Shown: positions 1 through 5,534, counted from the stretch's first letter. The stretch: DNA of 6,661 bases from an uncultured Campylobacter sp. (GCA_937896205.1 CALBNA010000324.1:1-6661); one strand, 5' to 3'. The notes: generated by a model not told the origin, from the sequence alone. Numbers and translations: made by a program.

Positions 1-53
1 CATACGAGATCTAGTACGGTCTCGTGGGCTCCGGAGATGTGTATAAGAGACAG
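1..53. other. Illumina Nextera P7/N702 adapter (non-genomic)
   Basis: Bases 1-10 (CATACGAGAT) are the 3' end of the P7 flow-cell sequence. Bases 11-18 (CTAGTACG) match the Nextera N702 index as written in the oligo. Bases 19-34 are the read-2 primer region, with one extra C (CTCCGG where the standard oligo has CTCGG). Bases 35-53 (AGATGTGTATAAGAGACAG) are the exact 19-bp Tn5 mosaic end. This is untrimmed library adapter at a contig end, not part of the organism, and should be removed from the record. Confidence 0.97.
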
Positions 54-263
54 GTATGATTGGCTCATCAAATTTGAAGTGAAATTTTAACCGCCTCAAA
101 TTTTTATAAGCGGCGCGTTTTATTAAATTTACGAGCCAAATCTCCCGCCGCAAAGCCGTTTTTTTACTCATCAAATTTGAGCCCGCCAACTTAATAAAAC
201 ATAAATTTACTCTACTTTAACGAAAATTTTTATACAATCGCCCAAAATTTAACTAAGGATTTC
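54..263. other. Intergenic region upstream of lepA
   Basis: No open frame is convincing here. The stretch holds six AAATTT words, including two copies of CTCATCAAATTTGA (65-78 and 167-180). It also has inverted pairs TTGGCTC/GAGCCAA (60-66 with 133-139) and GCGGCG/CGCCGC (110-115 with 146-151). The second pair is followed seven bases later by a run of seven T (159-165) after GCCG, which could be a weak terminator for a gene lost off the contig edge, though the loop is long. A 15-mer, CGTTTTATTAAATTT (116-130), recurs exactly at 4096-4110. The lepA promoter and ribosome site lie at the right end. Confidence 0.6.
231..238 (+). promoter_or_regulatory. Candidate sigma-70 -10 box for lepA
   Basis: TATACAAT follows a T-run (TTTTTATACAAT); TACAAT at 233-238 matches TATAAT at five of six positions. 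Housekeeping promoters of Campylobacter rely on the -10 box and T-rich upstream DNA more than on a -35 box, and none is obvious here. A transcript would start near 245 and give a leader of roughly 19 bases carrying the lepA ribosome site AAGGAT (255-260). Confidence 0.45.
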
Positions 264-2054
264 ATGAAAAACATCAGAAATTTTAGCATCATCGCTCATA
301 TCGACCACGGCAAAAGTACGCTCGCAGACCGCCTCATTCAGGAGTGCGGCGCCGTCAGCGACCGCGAGATGAGCAGTCAAATCATGGACACGATGGACAT
401 CGAAAAGGAGCGCGGCATCACGATCAAGGCTCAGTCCGTACGCCTAAACTACGCGCTAGGCGGCGAAAATTTCGTCCTAAATTTGATCGATACTCCGGGC
501 CACGTGGACTTTAGCTACGAGGTGAGCCGCTCTCTAGCTAGCTGCGAGGGCGCGCTGCTCGTCGTGGACGCTAGCCAGGGCGTAGAGGCACAGACTATCG
601 CAAATGTCTACATAGCACTTGAAAACAACCTCGAAATCATCCCCGTCATAAATAAAATCGATCTCCCCGCAGCAGATCCGGCTCGCGTAAAAAACGAGAT
701 CGAGCACGTCATAGGGCTTGACTGCAGCGGCGCGATCGAGGTTAGCGCTAAAAGCGGCATCGGTATCAAAGATCTACTAGAAGCCATCATCACGCGCATC
801 CCAGCTCCTGGCGGCGAGGCGGAAAAACCGCTAAAAACGCTCATCTATGACAGCTGGTTTGACAACTACCTAGGTGCGCTGGCGCTCGTTCGCGTCTACG
901 ACGGCGAGCTAAAGAAAAACGACGAAATCCTAGTCATGGGCACGGGCAAAAAACACATCGTACTAGACCTCATGTATCCAAACCCGATCGCGCCGATAAA
1001 AACGGCAAATTTGAGCGCTGGCGAGGTCGGTATCGTGGTGCTGGGGCTAAAAAACGTCAGCGACGTGCAGGTGGGCGATACCATCACGCTAGCTCGTAAT
1101 CCCGTAAAAGAGCCCGTAGGCGGCTTTGAGCGGGCTAAACCGTTCGTGTTTGCGGGACTTTACCCGATCGAAACGGATAAATTTGAGGACCTGCGCGACG
1201 CCCTGGATAAACTCAAGCTAAACGACAGCTCCATTAGCTACGAGCCCGAAACCTCGGTCGCGCTTGGTTTTGGCTTTCGCGTCGGCTTTTTGGGACTGCT
1301 ACATATGGAGGTTATCAAGGAGCGCTTGGAGCGCGAATTTGACCTCGACCTCATCGCCACGGCTCCGACCGTAACCTACGAAGTCGTGCAAACCGACGGC
1401 CAAATTTTACGTATCCAAAACCCTAGCCAGCTCCCGCCGGTCAATAAAATCGAACACGTCAAAGAGCCATACGTCAAGTCCACCATCATCACTCCTAGCG
1501 AGTTTTTGGGCAACATCATCACGCTGCTAAACAACCGCCGCGCCGTGCAGACCAAGATGGACTACATCACGCCCGAGCGCGTGCTGCTCGAGTACGACAT
1601 CCCGATGAACGAGATCGTGATGGACTTTTACGACAAGCTAAAATCGAGCACAAAAGGCTACGCGAGCTTTGACTACGAGCCTAGCGACTACCGCGTGGGC
1701 GATCTGGTGAAGCTTGATATCAAGGTCGCGGGCGAGACCGTGGACGCGCTCTCTATCATCGTGCCCGAAAGTAAAGCCCAGTCCAAAGGACGCGACTTCG
1801 TAAAAGCGATGAAAGAGATCGTGCCGCGCCAACTCTTTGAGGTCGCGATACAAGCCAGCATCGGCAACAAAGTCATCGCGCGTGAAACCGTAAAATCGAT
1901 GGGCAAAAACGTAACCGCCAAGTGCTACGGCGGCGACATCACGCGTAAGCGCAAGCTACTCGAAAAGCAAAAAGAAGGCAAAAAGCGCATGAAAGCCATC
2001 GGCAAGGTAAATTTGCCGCAAGAAGCGTTTTTAAGCGTTTTAAAAATAGACTAA
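264..2054 (+). CDS. lepA: Elongation factor 4 (LepA), ribosomal back-translocase GTPase
   Basis: This 596-residue protein is full length for the LepA/EF4 family, which binds the 70S ribosome, hydrolyses GTP and promotes back-translocation or remodelling of stalled elongation and initiation complexes. All GTPase motifs are visible: P-loop AHIDHGKST (residues 11-19), switch-I ERGITI (49-54), DTPGH (76-80, with catalytic His80), NKID (130-133) and SAK (161-163). EF-G-like domains II, III and V follow. The LepA-specific basic C-terminal domain is recognisable near the end ([20 protein letters not shown] and the lysine-rich tract after it). The ATG start is supported by AAGGA five bases upstream of its own spacer (255-259) and by the family N-terminus [17 protein letters not shown]. 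There is no frameshift or missing motif. It appears to be transcribed alone, with a likely terminator just after the stop. The identification is secure. Confidence 0.98.
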   Translation: MKNIRNFSIIAHIDHGKSTLADRLIQECGAVSDREMSSQIMDTMDIEKERGITIKAQSVRLNYALGGENFVLNLIDTPGHVDFSYEVSRSLASCEGALLVVDASQGVEAQTIANVYIALENNLEIIPVINKIDLPAADPARVKNEIEHVIGLDCSGAIEVSAKSGIGIKDLLEAIITRIPAPGGEAEKPLKTLIYDSWFDNYLGALALVRVYDGELKKNDEILVMGTGKKHIVLDLMYPNPIAPIKTANLSAGEVGIVVLGLKNVSDVQVGDTITLARNPVKEPVGGFERAKPFVFAGLYPIETDKFEDLRDALDKLKLNDSSISYEPETSVALGFGFRVGFLGLLHMEVIKERLEREFDLDLIATAPTVTYEVVQTDGQILRIQNPSQLPPVNKIEHVKEPYVKSTIITPSEFLGNIITLLNNRRAVQTKMDYITPERVLLEYDIPMNEIVMDFYDKLKSSTKGYASFDYEPSDYRVGDLVKLDIKVAGETVDALSIIVPESKAQSKGRDFVKAMKEIVPRQLFEVAIQASIGNKVIARETVKSMGKNVTAKCYGGDITRKRKLLEKQKEGKKRMKAIGKVNLPQEAFLSVLKID

Positions 2055-2077
2055 CGGCGTCTTGCGAGCGTTTTTGC
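2055..2077 (+). repeat. Third, partial copy of the 3750-4097 element end
   Basis: Directly after the lepA stop, CGGCGTCTTGCGAGCG and the T-run behind it match the outer end of the right arm of the inverted repeat (read on the minus strand from 4097 as CGGCTTGTCTCGCGAGCG). About 20 of 23 positions agree if a two-base gap is allowed. The similarity stops after the T-run. It could be common ancestry of an intergenic repeat, or convergence on a terminator-like shape. Confidence 0.45.
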
Positions 2078-2097
2078 TGCGCTCGCGGCTGCTTTTA
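2064..2097 (+). terminator. Likely rho-independent terminator of lepA
   Basis: GCGAGCG (2064-2070) and CGCTCGC (2080-2086) form a perfect 7-bp GC-rich stem with a 9-base loop, extendable by two U-G wobbles (2062-2063 with 2087-2088). TTTTATTA follows from 2093. The T-run lies six bases past the perfect stem, a little far for an ideal intrinsic terminator, but the position ten bases after the lepA stop fits. Confidence 0.5.
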
Positions 2098-2109
2098 TTA
2101 TCTCGCGTC

Positions 2110-2127
2110 AAATTTGAGCTCAAATTT
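2110..2127. repeat. 18-bp perfect palindrome built from two AAATTTGA words
   Basis: AAATTTGAGCTCAAATTT is its own reverse complement. It is two head-to-head copies of the AAATTTGA word that is scattered through the window. It could form a weak AT-rich hairpin or a dyad binding site, and it sits between lepA and eptA with no gene in it. Confidence 0.6.
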
Positions 2128-2141
2128 TACCACTAAAGACT

Positions 2142-2160
2142 AAAGCTTTAAGCTTTTTTT
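2142..2160 (+). terminator. Weak hairpin with T-run upstream of eptA
   Basis: AAAGCT (2142-2147), a 3-base loop and AGCTTT (2151-2156) are followed by four more T, so the right arm runs straight into a U-tract. The stem is short and AT-rich. It may be a second terminator for lepA read-through or an attenuator-like structure in the eptA leader. Confidence 0.35.
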
Positions 2161-2199
2161 GGATAAAGTTTCACTCTTATTATCAATATTAGGAAAGCT

Positions 2200-3735
2200 A
2201 TGAAGCTACGTATTTCTTGGTTTAAATTTACGCTTTTAAACGCCGTTTTTATCGCTGCGCTAAATTTCACATTATTTAAATTCGCCTACTCAAAGCTTAG
2301 TTTTGACGCGGACGCGCCTATGGCCGCGAGTCTGCCCATTATCTATTTTTCGCTGCTTTGCGCGCTATTTTCGCTCGTTTTTTTGCCCTATCTTGCTAAG
2401 CCCGTTAGCATCGCAGCGATTGCGATCACGTGCGGTAGCAGCTACTTCATGCAAAGCTACGGTATCATAATCGATAGCGAAATGATAAGAAACGTCGCAC
2501 AAACGGACGCGGGCGAGGTGTTAAGCTTTTTAAATCCAAAGCTCGTTTGCTACATGCTATTTTTGGGCGTTTTGCCCTGCCTTTTGGTCGCATTTGCGAG
2601 GATCGAGTACGGCGGCGTAAGGCGGCATCTAAAGGTCAAATTTGCCGCATTTTTCGGATTTCTAGCGCTAGCGGCGGCTCTATTTTTGCCCCAAACCAAA
2701 TCCATCATCCCGTTTTTTCGAGAAAACAGCTTCATCAGAGCCTACAACCTGCCGTTTTATCCGATATATTCGACTCAAAAATACATAAAACTCGAGTTTT
2801 TCAAGCCCGAATTTAAACAAATCGGTCTAGATGCGACTATGAAACCGAGCGATGAGCGACGGCTAATGGTGCTGATCGTGGGCGAAACGGCGCGCGCGAA
2901 AAACTATTCGCTCGGCGGATATGCCAAAAACGATACGAATTTTTACACGAAAAATGAGCCAAATTTAGTCTATTTCGGCGACGCTCGCTCGTGCGGAACT
3001 GCGACAGCTGTCTCGCTGCCGTGCTTGTTTTCAAAGTCCACGAGAAAAGAATATAGTAGCAAAGAATTTAGCGAAAACGCGCTTGATATCCTAAAACGTA
3101 CGGGCGTCAAGGTCGTGTGGCTGGGCAACAACTCGGGCAAGTGCAAGGGCGTTTGCGACCGTTTGGACGCGGGCGACGTCGAGTATTTTGACGCGGGATA
3201 CGATACGAATATGCTGCCCTCCTTCAAAAAACGCCTCGAAAATCTCGCGCAAAACGAGATCATCGTCCTGCACCTACAAGGCTCGCACGGCCCGGCCTAC
3301 TACGCGCGCTATCCGAGCGAATTTCGCAAATTTACCCCGACTTGCGACACGAGCGAGCTTAGCTCATGCGATAGCGAGAGCATCGTAAACACCTACGACA
3401 ACACGCTGCTTTTTACCGATTTTTTTGTTGGCGAGGTGATAAAGGCGGTCAAGGACGCGGGCGGCGATAAGAGCGCGGTTTGGTACTTCTCCGATCACGG
3501 CGAGAGCCTAGGCGAAAACGGCATCTATCTGCACGGCATGCCCTACGCCATAGCGCCCGAGACGCAAAAACACATACCTATGATGGCGTATGCAAGCGAC
3601 GAAGCGACGCTATCTCGCCTGCGCGCACAAAAAGACGACGCCGTCTCGCACGATAATATTTTTAGCTCGTTGCTGGGGTTTTTTGGGATAGAAACAAAAG
3701 AATACGATAAAAAACTTGATATATTTGGTGAGTAA
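2200..3735 (+). CDS. eptA: Phosphoethanolamine transferase, EptA/EptC family
   Basis: This 511-residue inner-membrane enzyme moves phosphoethanolamine from phosphatidylethanolamine onto lipid A and other surface acceptors. In C. jejuni the homologue EptC (Cj0256) also modifies the flagellar rod protein FlgG. Five hydrophobic helices are visible (about residues 8-30, 44-64, 69-89, 114-135, 147-164), followed by a periplasmic sulfatase-fold domain. By alignment to the meningococcal EptA and MCR-1 motifs, the likely nucleophile is Thr267 in SCGTATAVS. Zinc ligands are Glu229 (VGETARA), Asp432 and His433 (SDHGESLGE), and further active-site histidines are His363 (GSHGP) and His445 (LHGMPYAIAP). 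Cysteine pairs 265/275, 315/319 and 382/390 match the family's periplasmic disulfides. The ATG has AGGAAA (2191-2196) just upstream. Such enzymes lower binding of polymyxin and host peptides. The precise acceptor (lipid A, core or FlgG) cannot be told from sequence; eptC would be the Campylobacter-style symbol. Confidence 0.95.
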   Translation: MKLRISWFKFTLLNAVFIAALNFTLFKFAYSKLSFDADAPMAASLPIIYFSLLCALFSLVFLPYLAKPVSIAAIAITCGSSYFMQSYGIIIDSEMIRNVAQTDAGEVLSFLNPKLVCYMLFLGVLPCLLVAFARIEYGGVRRHLKVKFAAFFGFLALAAALFLPQTKSIIPFFRENSFIRAYNLPFYPIYSTQKYIKLEFFKPEFKQIGLDATMKPSDERRLMVLIVGETARAKNYSLGGYAKNDTNFYTKNEPNLVYFGDARSCGTATAVSLPCLFSKSTRKEYSSKEFSENALDILKRTGVKVVWLGNNSGKCKGVCDRLDAGDVEYFDAGYDTNMLPSFKKRLENLAQNEIIVLHLQGSHGPAYYARYPSEFRKFTPTCDTSELSSCDSESIVNTYDNTLLFTDFFVGEVIKAVKDAGGDKSAVWYFSDHGESLGENGIYLHGMPYAIAPETQKHIPMMAYASDEATLSRLRAQKDDAVSHDNIFSSLLGFFGIETKEYDKKLDIFGE

Positions 3736-3926
3736 ATTTTGCTTTTTGGCGGCTCGTCTCTTGCGCGCCTTTAAATGAGCTAGAAATTTCCTCCCTCGAT
3801 GAACTGCATGTTCTATCTTCGGTCGAAAATTTCTTCGCAACATTTAAATTCATCGCAAGATACTTTGCCTTGATTCTTTACACTCAAATTTTAAGTCAAA
3901 TTTGCAAATTTGAATGTAAATTTTAC

Positions 3927-3953
3927 TCACCGAGACCCACCCTTTCTCGGTGA
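3927..3953. other. Perfect 9-bp hairpin at the centre of the inverted repeat
   Basis: TCACCGAGA (3927-3935) pairs perfectly with TCTCGGTGA (3945-3953) around the loop CCCACCCTT. AAATTTTA and CAAATTTG words flank the stem on either side. No T-run follows on either strand, so it is not a classical terminator. It marks the axis of the larger inverted repeat and would nucleate its folding in RNA or single-stranded DNA. Confidence 0.75.
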
Positions 3954-4003
3954 CTCAAATTTGAATAGAAAAAGACAAGGCGAAGTATCGTGAGATGATT
4001 TTT

Positions 4004-4073
4004 CGAGTTTTGAAGCAAAATTGAGCGTGCGCTAGGCATATAGCCTGCGGAGCGAAAATTTTGCAAAATCTCG
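4004..4073. other. Nested stem-loop inside the right arm
   Basis: CGAG (4004-4007) pairs with CTCG (4070-4073) and GCAAAATT (4015-4022) with AATTTTGC (4057-4064). The apex is CGC-t-AGGC (4030-4037) pairing with GCCT-GCG (4043-4049) around the loop ATATA. The arms between are only partly complementary. A long, branched hairpin is plausible on either strand. The left arm does not keep the same internal stem clearly. Confidence 0.5.
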
Positions 4074-4090
4074 GAAAAGCGCTCGCGAGA
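4065..4090 (-). terminator. Weak terminator-like hairpin after the leftward pair
   Basis: Read on the minus strand, TCTCG (4090-4086) and CGAGA (4073-4069) form a 5-bp stem around a 12-base loop, followed by TTTT (4068-4065). It lies 12 bases past the stop of the YhbP-like gene. The stem is short and the T-run has only four bases, so it is a weak candidate and overlaps the inverted repeat. Confidence 0.3.
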
Positions 4091-4102
4091 CAAGCCGTTT
4101 TA

Positions 4103-4516
4103 TTAAATTTGCTCTCTTTGCCAGATTATTTTCTTCCCAAACCCCAACGCATTATGCGTAAATTTAACCCAGCCTAGGCTCAAACTATAAAGGCTCGGGT
4201 TCATCGCCAAAGCATAAGGAAAGCGCGCGAGGTAGATTTTGCTTTGCTGCGCGGTTGCAGGGGTGGCTAGAGCTCGAAACTGTACGCCCTCTATCTTGCC
4301 CACTAGCTTCGTATCAAGCGCTACGGTGCCGGCTACGTTAGGCTCTGCCAAAAAAGCCTTCACGTGAGCGCTCTGCTCGCCGCCAGCTACGATAAAAGCC
4401 AAATTTGCCTCGTCAAAGGCGTAAAAGCAGCTCGCGCAGTAAGGCTTGCCTTCATCTAAAACCGCAAGGCTAAGCAGGTGCATCTTGCGGATAAATTTTA
4501 AAATTTTCTCGTCCAT
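4103..4516 (-). CDS. YhbP/UPF0306-like pyridoxamine-phosphate-oxidase-fold protein
   Basis: The 137-residue product resembles small FMN-binding split-barrel proteins of the YhbP/UPF0306 group, related in fold to pyridoxamine 5'-phosphate oxidase but without a proven reaction. Supporting signs are the opening strands HLLSLAVLDEGKPYCAS (13-29) and YAFDEANLAFIVA (32-44), the segment EQSAHVKAFLAEPNVAGTVA (47-66), and the block VGKIEGVQFRA (72-82), which is characteristic of this group. The ATG (4516-4514) has AAGG eight bases upstream. That ribosome site overlaps the stop codon of the DUF1294-like gene, only ten bases away, so the two are almost surely one operon with coupled translation. There is no signal peptide, so it is cytoplasmic. 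Whether it binds FMN or haem is not visible from sequence. The fold call is fairly sure; the function is not known. Confidence 0.8.
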   Translation of the reverse strand: MDEKILKFIRKMHLLSLAVLDEGKPYCASCFYAFDEANLAFIVAGGEQSAHVKAFLAEPNVAGTVALDTKLVGKIEGVQFRALATPATAQQSKIYLARFPYALAMNPSLYSLSLGWVKFTHNALGFGKKIIWQREQI

Positions 4517-4526
4517 TTTATCTGCC

Positions 4527-4904
4527 TTAAGCGCTAAAAATTTGAGCCAAATTTGCCGAAACCCAGCTAAAATTTAGCGCCAAAAAGCAAGCTAAAACTA
4601 GCCAAAAAGCAAATATAAAAAGCTCTATTTTGACAAATTTAGCTCCCGCTTTTTCGCGTTTAAATAAAGCCACCCCAAGCCCAGCCGCAAAGCCGCCGAT
4701 AAAGCTAAAATAGTGCACCGCAGCAGGCTTAACGAAGCTTGGCAGTTTGCCCGCAAAAAATAGCGAAAATATCGTAAGCGAGATCAAATTTGCCAGTAAA
4801 AAATAAAACGCGACGACGGGAATTTGCGGGAAAAATCCGTGCAAAACAAAGCTCAAAACGGTCGCGCTAATGAGCAAAAATACGCGCGCGGCAAAACAGC
4901 ACAT
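4527..4904 (-). CDS. DUF1294-like small membrane protein
   Basis: The 125-residue product has four hydrophobic segments (about 4-21, 28-50, 60-81, 92-113). The pattern FLLANLISLTIFSLFF (35-50), then HYFSFIGGFAAGLGVALFKREKAGAKF (positions 64-90, key Gly70-Gly71 and the basic turn before Phe90), fits DUF1294, a family of short inner-membrane proteins of unknown role. I chose the ATG at 4904-4902 because AAGGA (plus-strand TCCTT, 4910-4914) sits five bases before it. The in-frame ATG at 4910 would abut that site with no spacer, and a longer TTG-started form from 4988 would run into the opposite-strand gene. It is the first gene of a leftward pair with the YhbP-like gene. The family call rests on the Gly-Gly and basic-aromatic pattern and is moderately sure. 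Confidence 0.75.
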   Translation of the reverse strand: MCCFAARVFLLISATVLSFVLHGFFPQIPVVAFYFLLANLISLTIFSLFFAGKLPSFVKPAAVHYFSFIGGFAAGLGVALFKREKAGAKFVKIELFIFAFWLVLACFLALNFSWVSANLAQIFSA

Positions 4905-4917
4905 TTTCATCCTTTTT

Positions 4918-4946
4918 TTGAGTGATTTTAGCGCAAGGGGTATTAA
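4918..4946 (+). promoter_or_regulatory. Candidate promoter for the 171-residue protein gene
   Basis: TTGAGT (4918-4923) and TATTAA (4941-4946) are separated by 17 bases, each matching the sigma-70 consensus at four of six positions. Transcription would begin near 4953, about 39 bases before the ATG. An alternative TATAAA at 4967-4972 lies too close to the ribosome site. It is one plausible reading of a short divergent region. Confidence 0.3.
4925..4930 (-). promoter_or_regulatory. Candidate -10 box for the DUF1294/YhbP-like pair
   Basis: On the minus strand TAAAAT (4930-4925) matches TATAAT at five of six positions, with T-rich sequence further upstream (TTTCTTTTTTCTT). It would start a transcript near 4918 with a leader of about 14 bases holding the AAGGA ribosome site. 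It overlaps the spacer of the rightward candidate, so the two promoters would compete if both are real. Confidence 0.35.
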
Positions 4947-4991
4947 GAAAAAAGAAATTTGGCCGATATAAAGCCAAAAGGACGGCAAAAT

Positions 4992-5507
4992 ATGAAACTA
5001 CAAAACTACCAAAGCGCGAGCCTAAACAGCTTTGATTTTAGCTTTAAAACCAGCAGCGGCGACGAGATAAATCTAAAAATGTACGACAATAAAACAGTAG
5101 ACTACGCTAGCGCCAAAACAGCCGGCGCATCGGCATCTGCGCTCACTCTCACGCATGAGTACGGCTATAGCTTTTCGTATAAAGGCGACGGTCTGGACGC
5201 GCGCGATAAAGAGGAGCTCGCAATCGCTCTAGAAAAGATAGCGCCTAACATAGATAAATTTATGAAAAATGTCAAAGATGGCGAGGATCCGATCTTTTCG
5301 CGCGTGACAAATCTCGCAAACTCCCTTCGCAAAGAGCTTCCCGAGATAAAAGACGCAAATCATAAAAACTTTATCGCAGACGGCACGCTAAAGCTTTTTG
5401 ATAGGCTGATGGAGCAAAATAAAGCGGGCGATAAGCTACTGCAAAACTCCAAAAAGCTCTTTGACGAGCTCATTTCTCAGCTGGATAGCTTTAAATTTTA
5501 CGTTTAG
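4992..5507 (+). CDS. Hypothetical protein, 171 residues
   Basis: I do not recognise this protein. It has no signal peptide or membrane helix and is charged and probably soluble. The first 50 residues are polar with alternating hydrophobics (SLNSFDFSFKTSSGDEINLK, 10-29) followed by a Ser/Ala/Thr-rich linker (about 38-53). A central block, HEYGYSFSYKGDGLDARDKE (55-74), looks conserved in style: an aromatic strand, then Gly-x-Gly and an acidic helix start. The rest is largely amphipathic helix (74-95, 100-118, 130-168). I chose the ATG at 4992 because AAAAGGA (4976-4982) precedes it by nine bases. A TTG start 33 bases upstream would place that ribosome site inside the gene. It diverges from the DUF1294-like gene and lies 54 bases before dut, which has its own promoter. 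Codon and base use match the neighbours, so it is probably native. Confidence 0.8.
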   Translation: MKLQNYQSASLNSFDFSFKTSSGDEINLKMYDNKTVDYASAKTAGASASALTLTHEYGYSFSYKGDGLDARDKEELAIALEKIAPNIDKFMKNVKDGEDPIFSRVTNLANSLRKELPEIKDANHKNFIADGTLKLFDRLMEQNKAGDKLLQNSKKLFDELISQLDSFKFYV

Positions 5508-5528
5508 TTCGCGGTTTAAAATTTTCGC

Positions 5529-5534
5529 TATAAT
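5529..5534 (+). promoter_or_regulatory. Perfect TATAAT -10 box for dut
   Basis: TATAAT lies 22 bases after the stop of the preceding gene and 27 bases before the dut ATG, in T-rich context (AAAATTTTCGCTATAATTC). There is no good -35 box, as usual for Campylobacter housekeeping promoters. The transcript would start near 5541 and carry AGGA (5552-5555) as ribosome site. Its presence means dut need not depend on read-through from upstream. Confidence 0.65.

Larger units (their letters stand above)
3750..4097. repeat. 348-bp imperfect inverted repeat, two diverged copies of a ~147-bp element
   Basis: The left arm (3750-3897) and right arm (3952-4097) align in opposite orientation along almost their whole length. 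Outer block: 3750-3760 CGGCTCGTCTC against 4087-4097, 10 of 11 matches. Inner block: 3850-3872 against 3976-3998, 20 of 23 matches around the core GATACTTYGCCTTG. Innermost block: TCAAATTT plus AGTC at 3884-3897 against 3952-3964. The stretch between outer and inner blocks is 89 bases on the left and 88 on the right. By eye it is only about 40% identical, yet the spacing is kept. This looks like two old copies of one intergenic element that have drifted apart. There is no transposase frame, so it is at most a non-autonomous element. A bidirectional 3' structure for the two converging transcripts is the alternative. Confidence 0.75.
3736..4102. other. Gene-free convergent intergenic region
   Basis: This stretch separates the eptA stop from the stop of the leftward YhbP-like gene. 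Short frames on the minus strand cross it but have no start context and lie inside the inverted repeat. Nearly all of it (3750-4097) is occupied by that repeat and its hairpins, listed separately. No strong intrinsic terminator with a long T-run is seen for eptA. Confidence 0.7.

Noticed and set aside
608..1921. Several minus-strand frames of 60-78 codons inside lepA
   Set aside because: They lie wholly within a secure gene, have low-complexity Ser/Arg-rich translations and no ribosome site; they are antisense shadows.
2547..3388. Alternative frames on both strands inside eptA (up to 97 codons)
   Set aside because: All are covered by the well-supported EptA frame, and their Arg/Ser-rich composition is that of a shifted reading of GC-rich codons.
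3610..3853. Two overlapping minus-strand frames crossing the eptA 3' end and the left repeat arm
   Set aside because: They have no ribosome site and no recognisable domain, and they span the eptA end and the repeat; probably non-coding.
3750..4097. Insertion sequence or group II intron
   Set aside because: No transposase or reverse transcriptase frame, no target-site duplication that I could see, and the arms make up nearly the whole element.
4959..4988. Longer TTG-started forms of the 171-residue protein (from 4959) and the DUF1294-like protein (from 4988), which would overlap by 30 bases
   Set aside because: Each has an in-frame ATG with a well-spaced AAGGA-type ribosome site downstream (4992 plus, 4904 minus). 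The longer forms lack one and would bury the other gene's signals.
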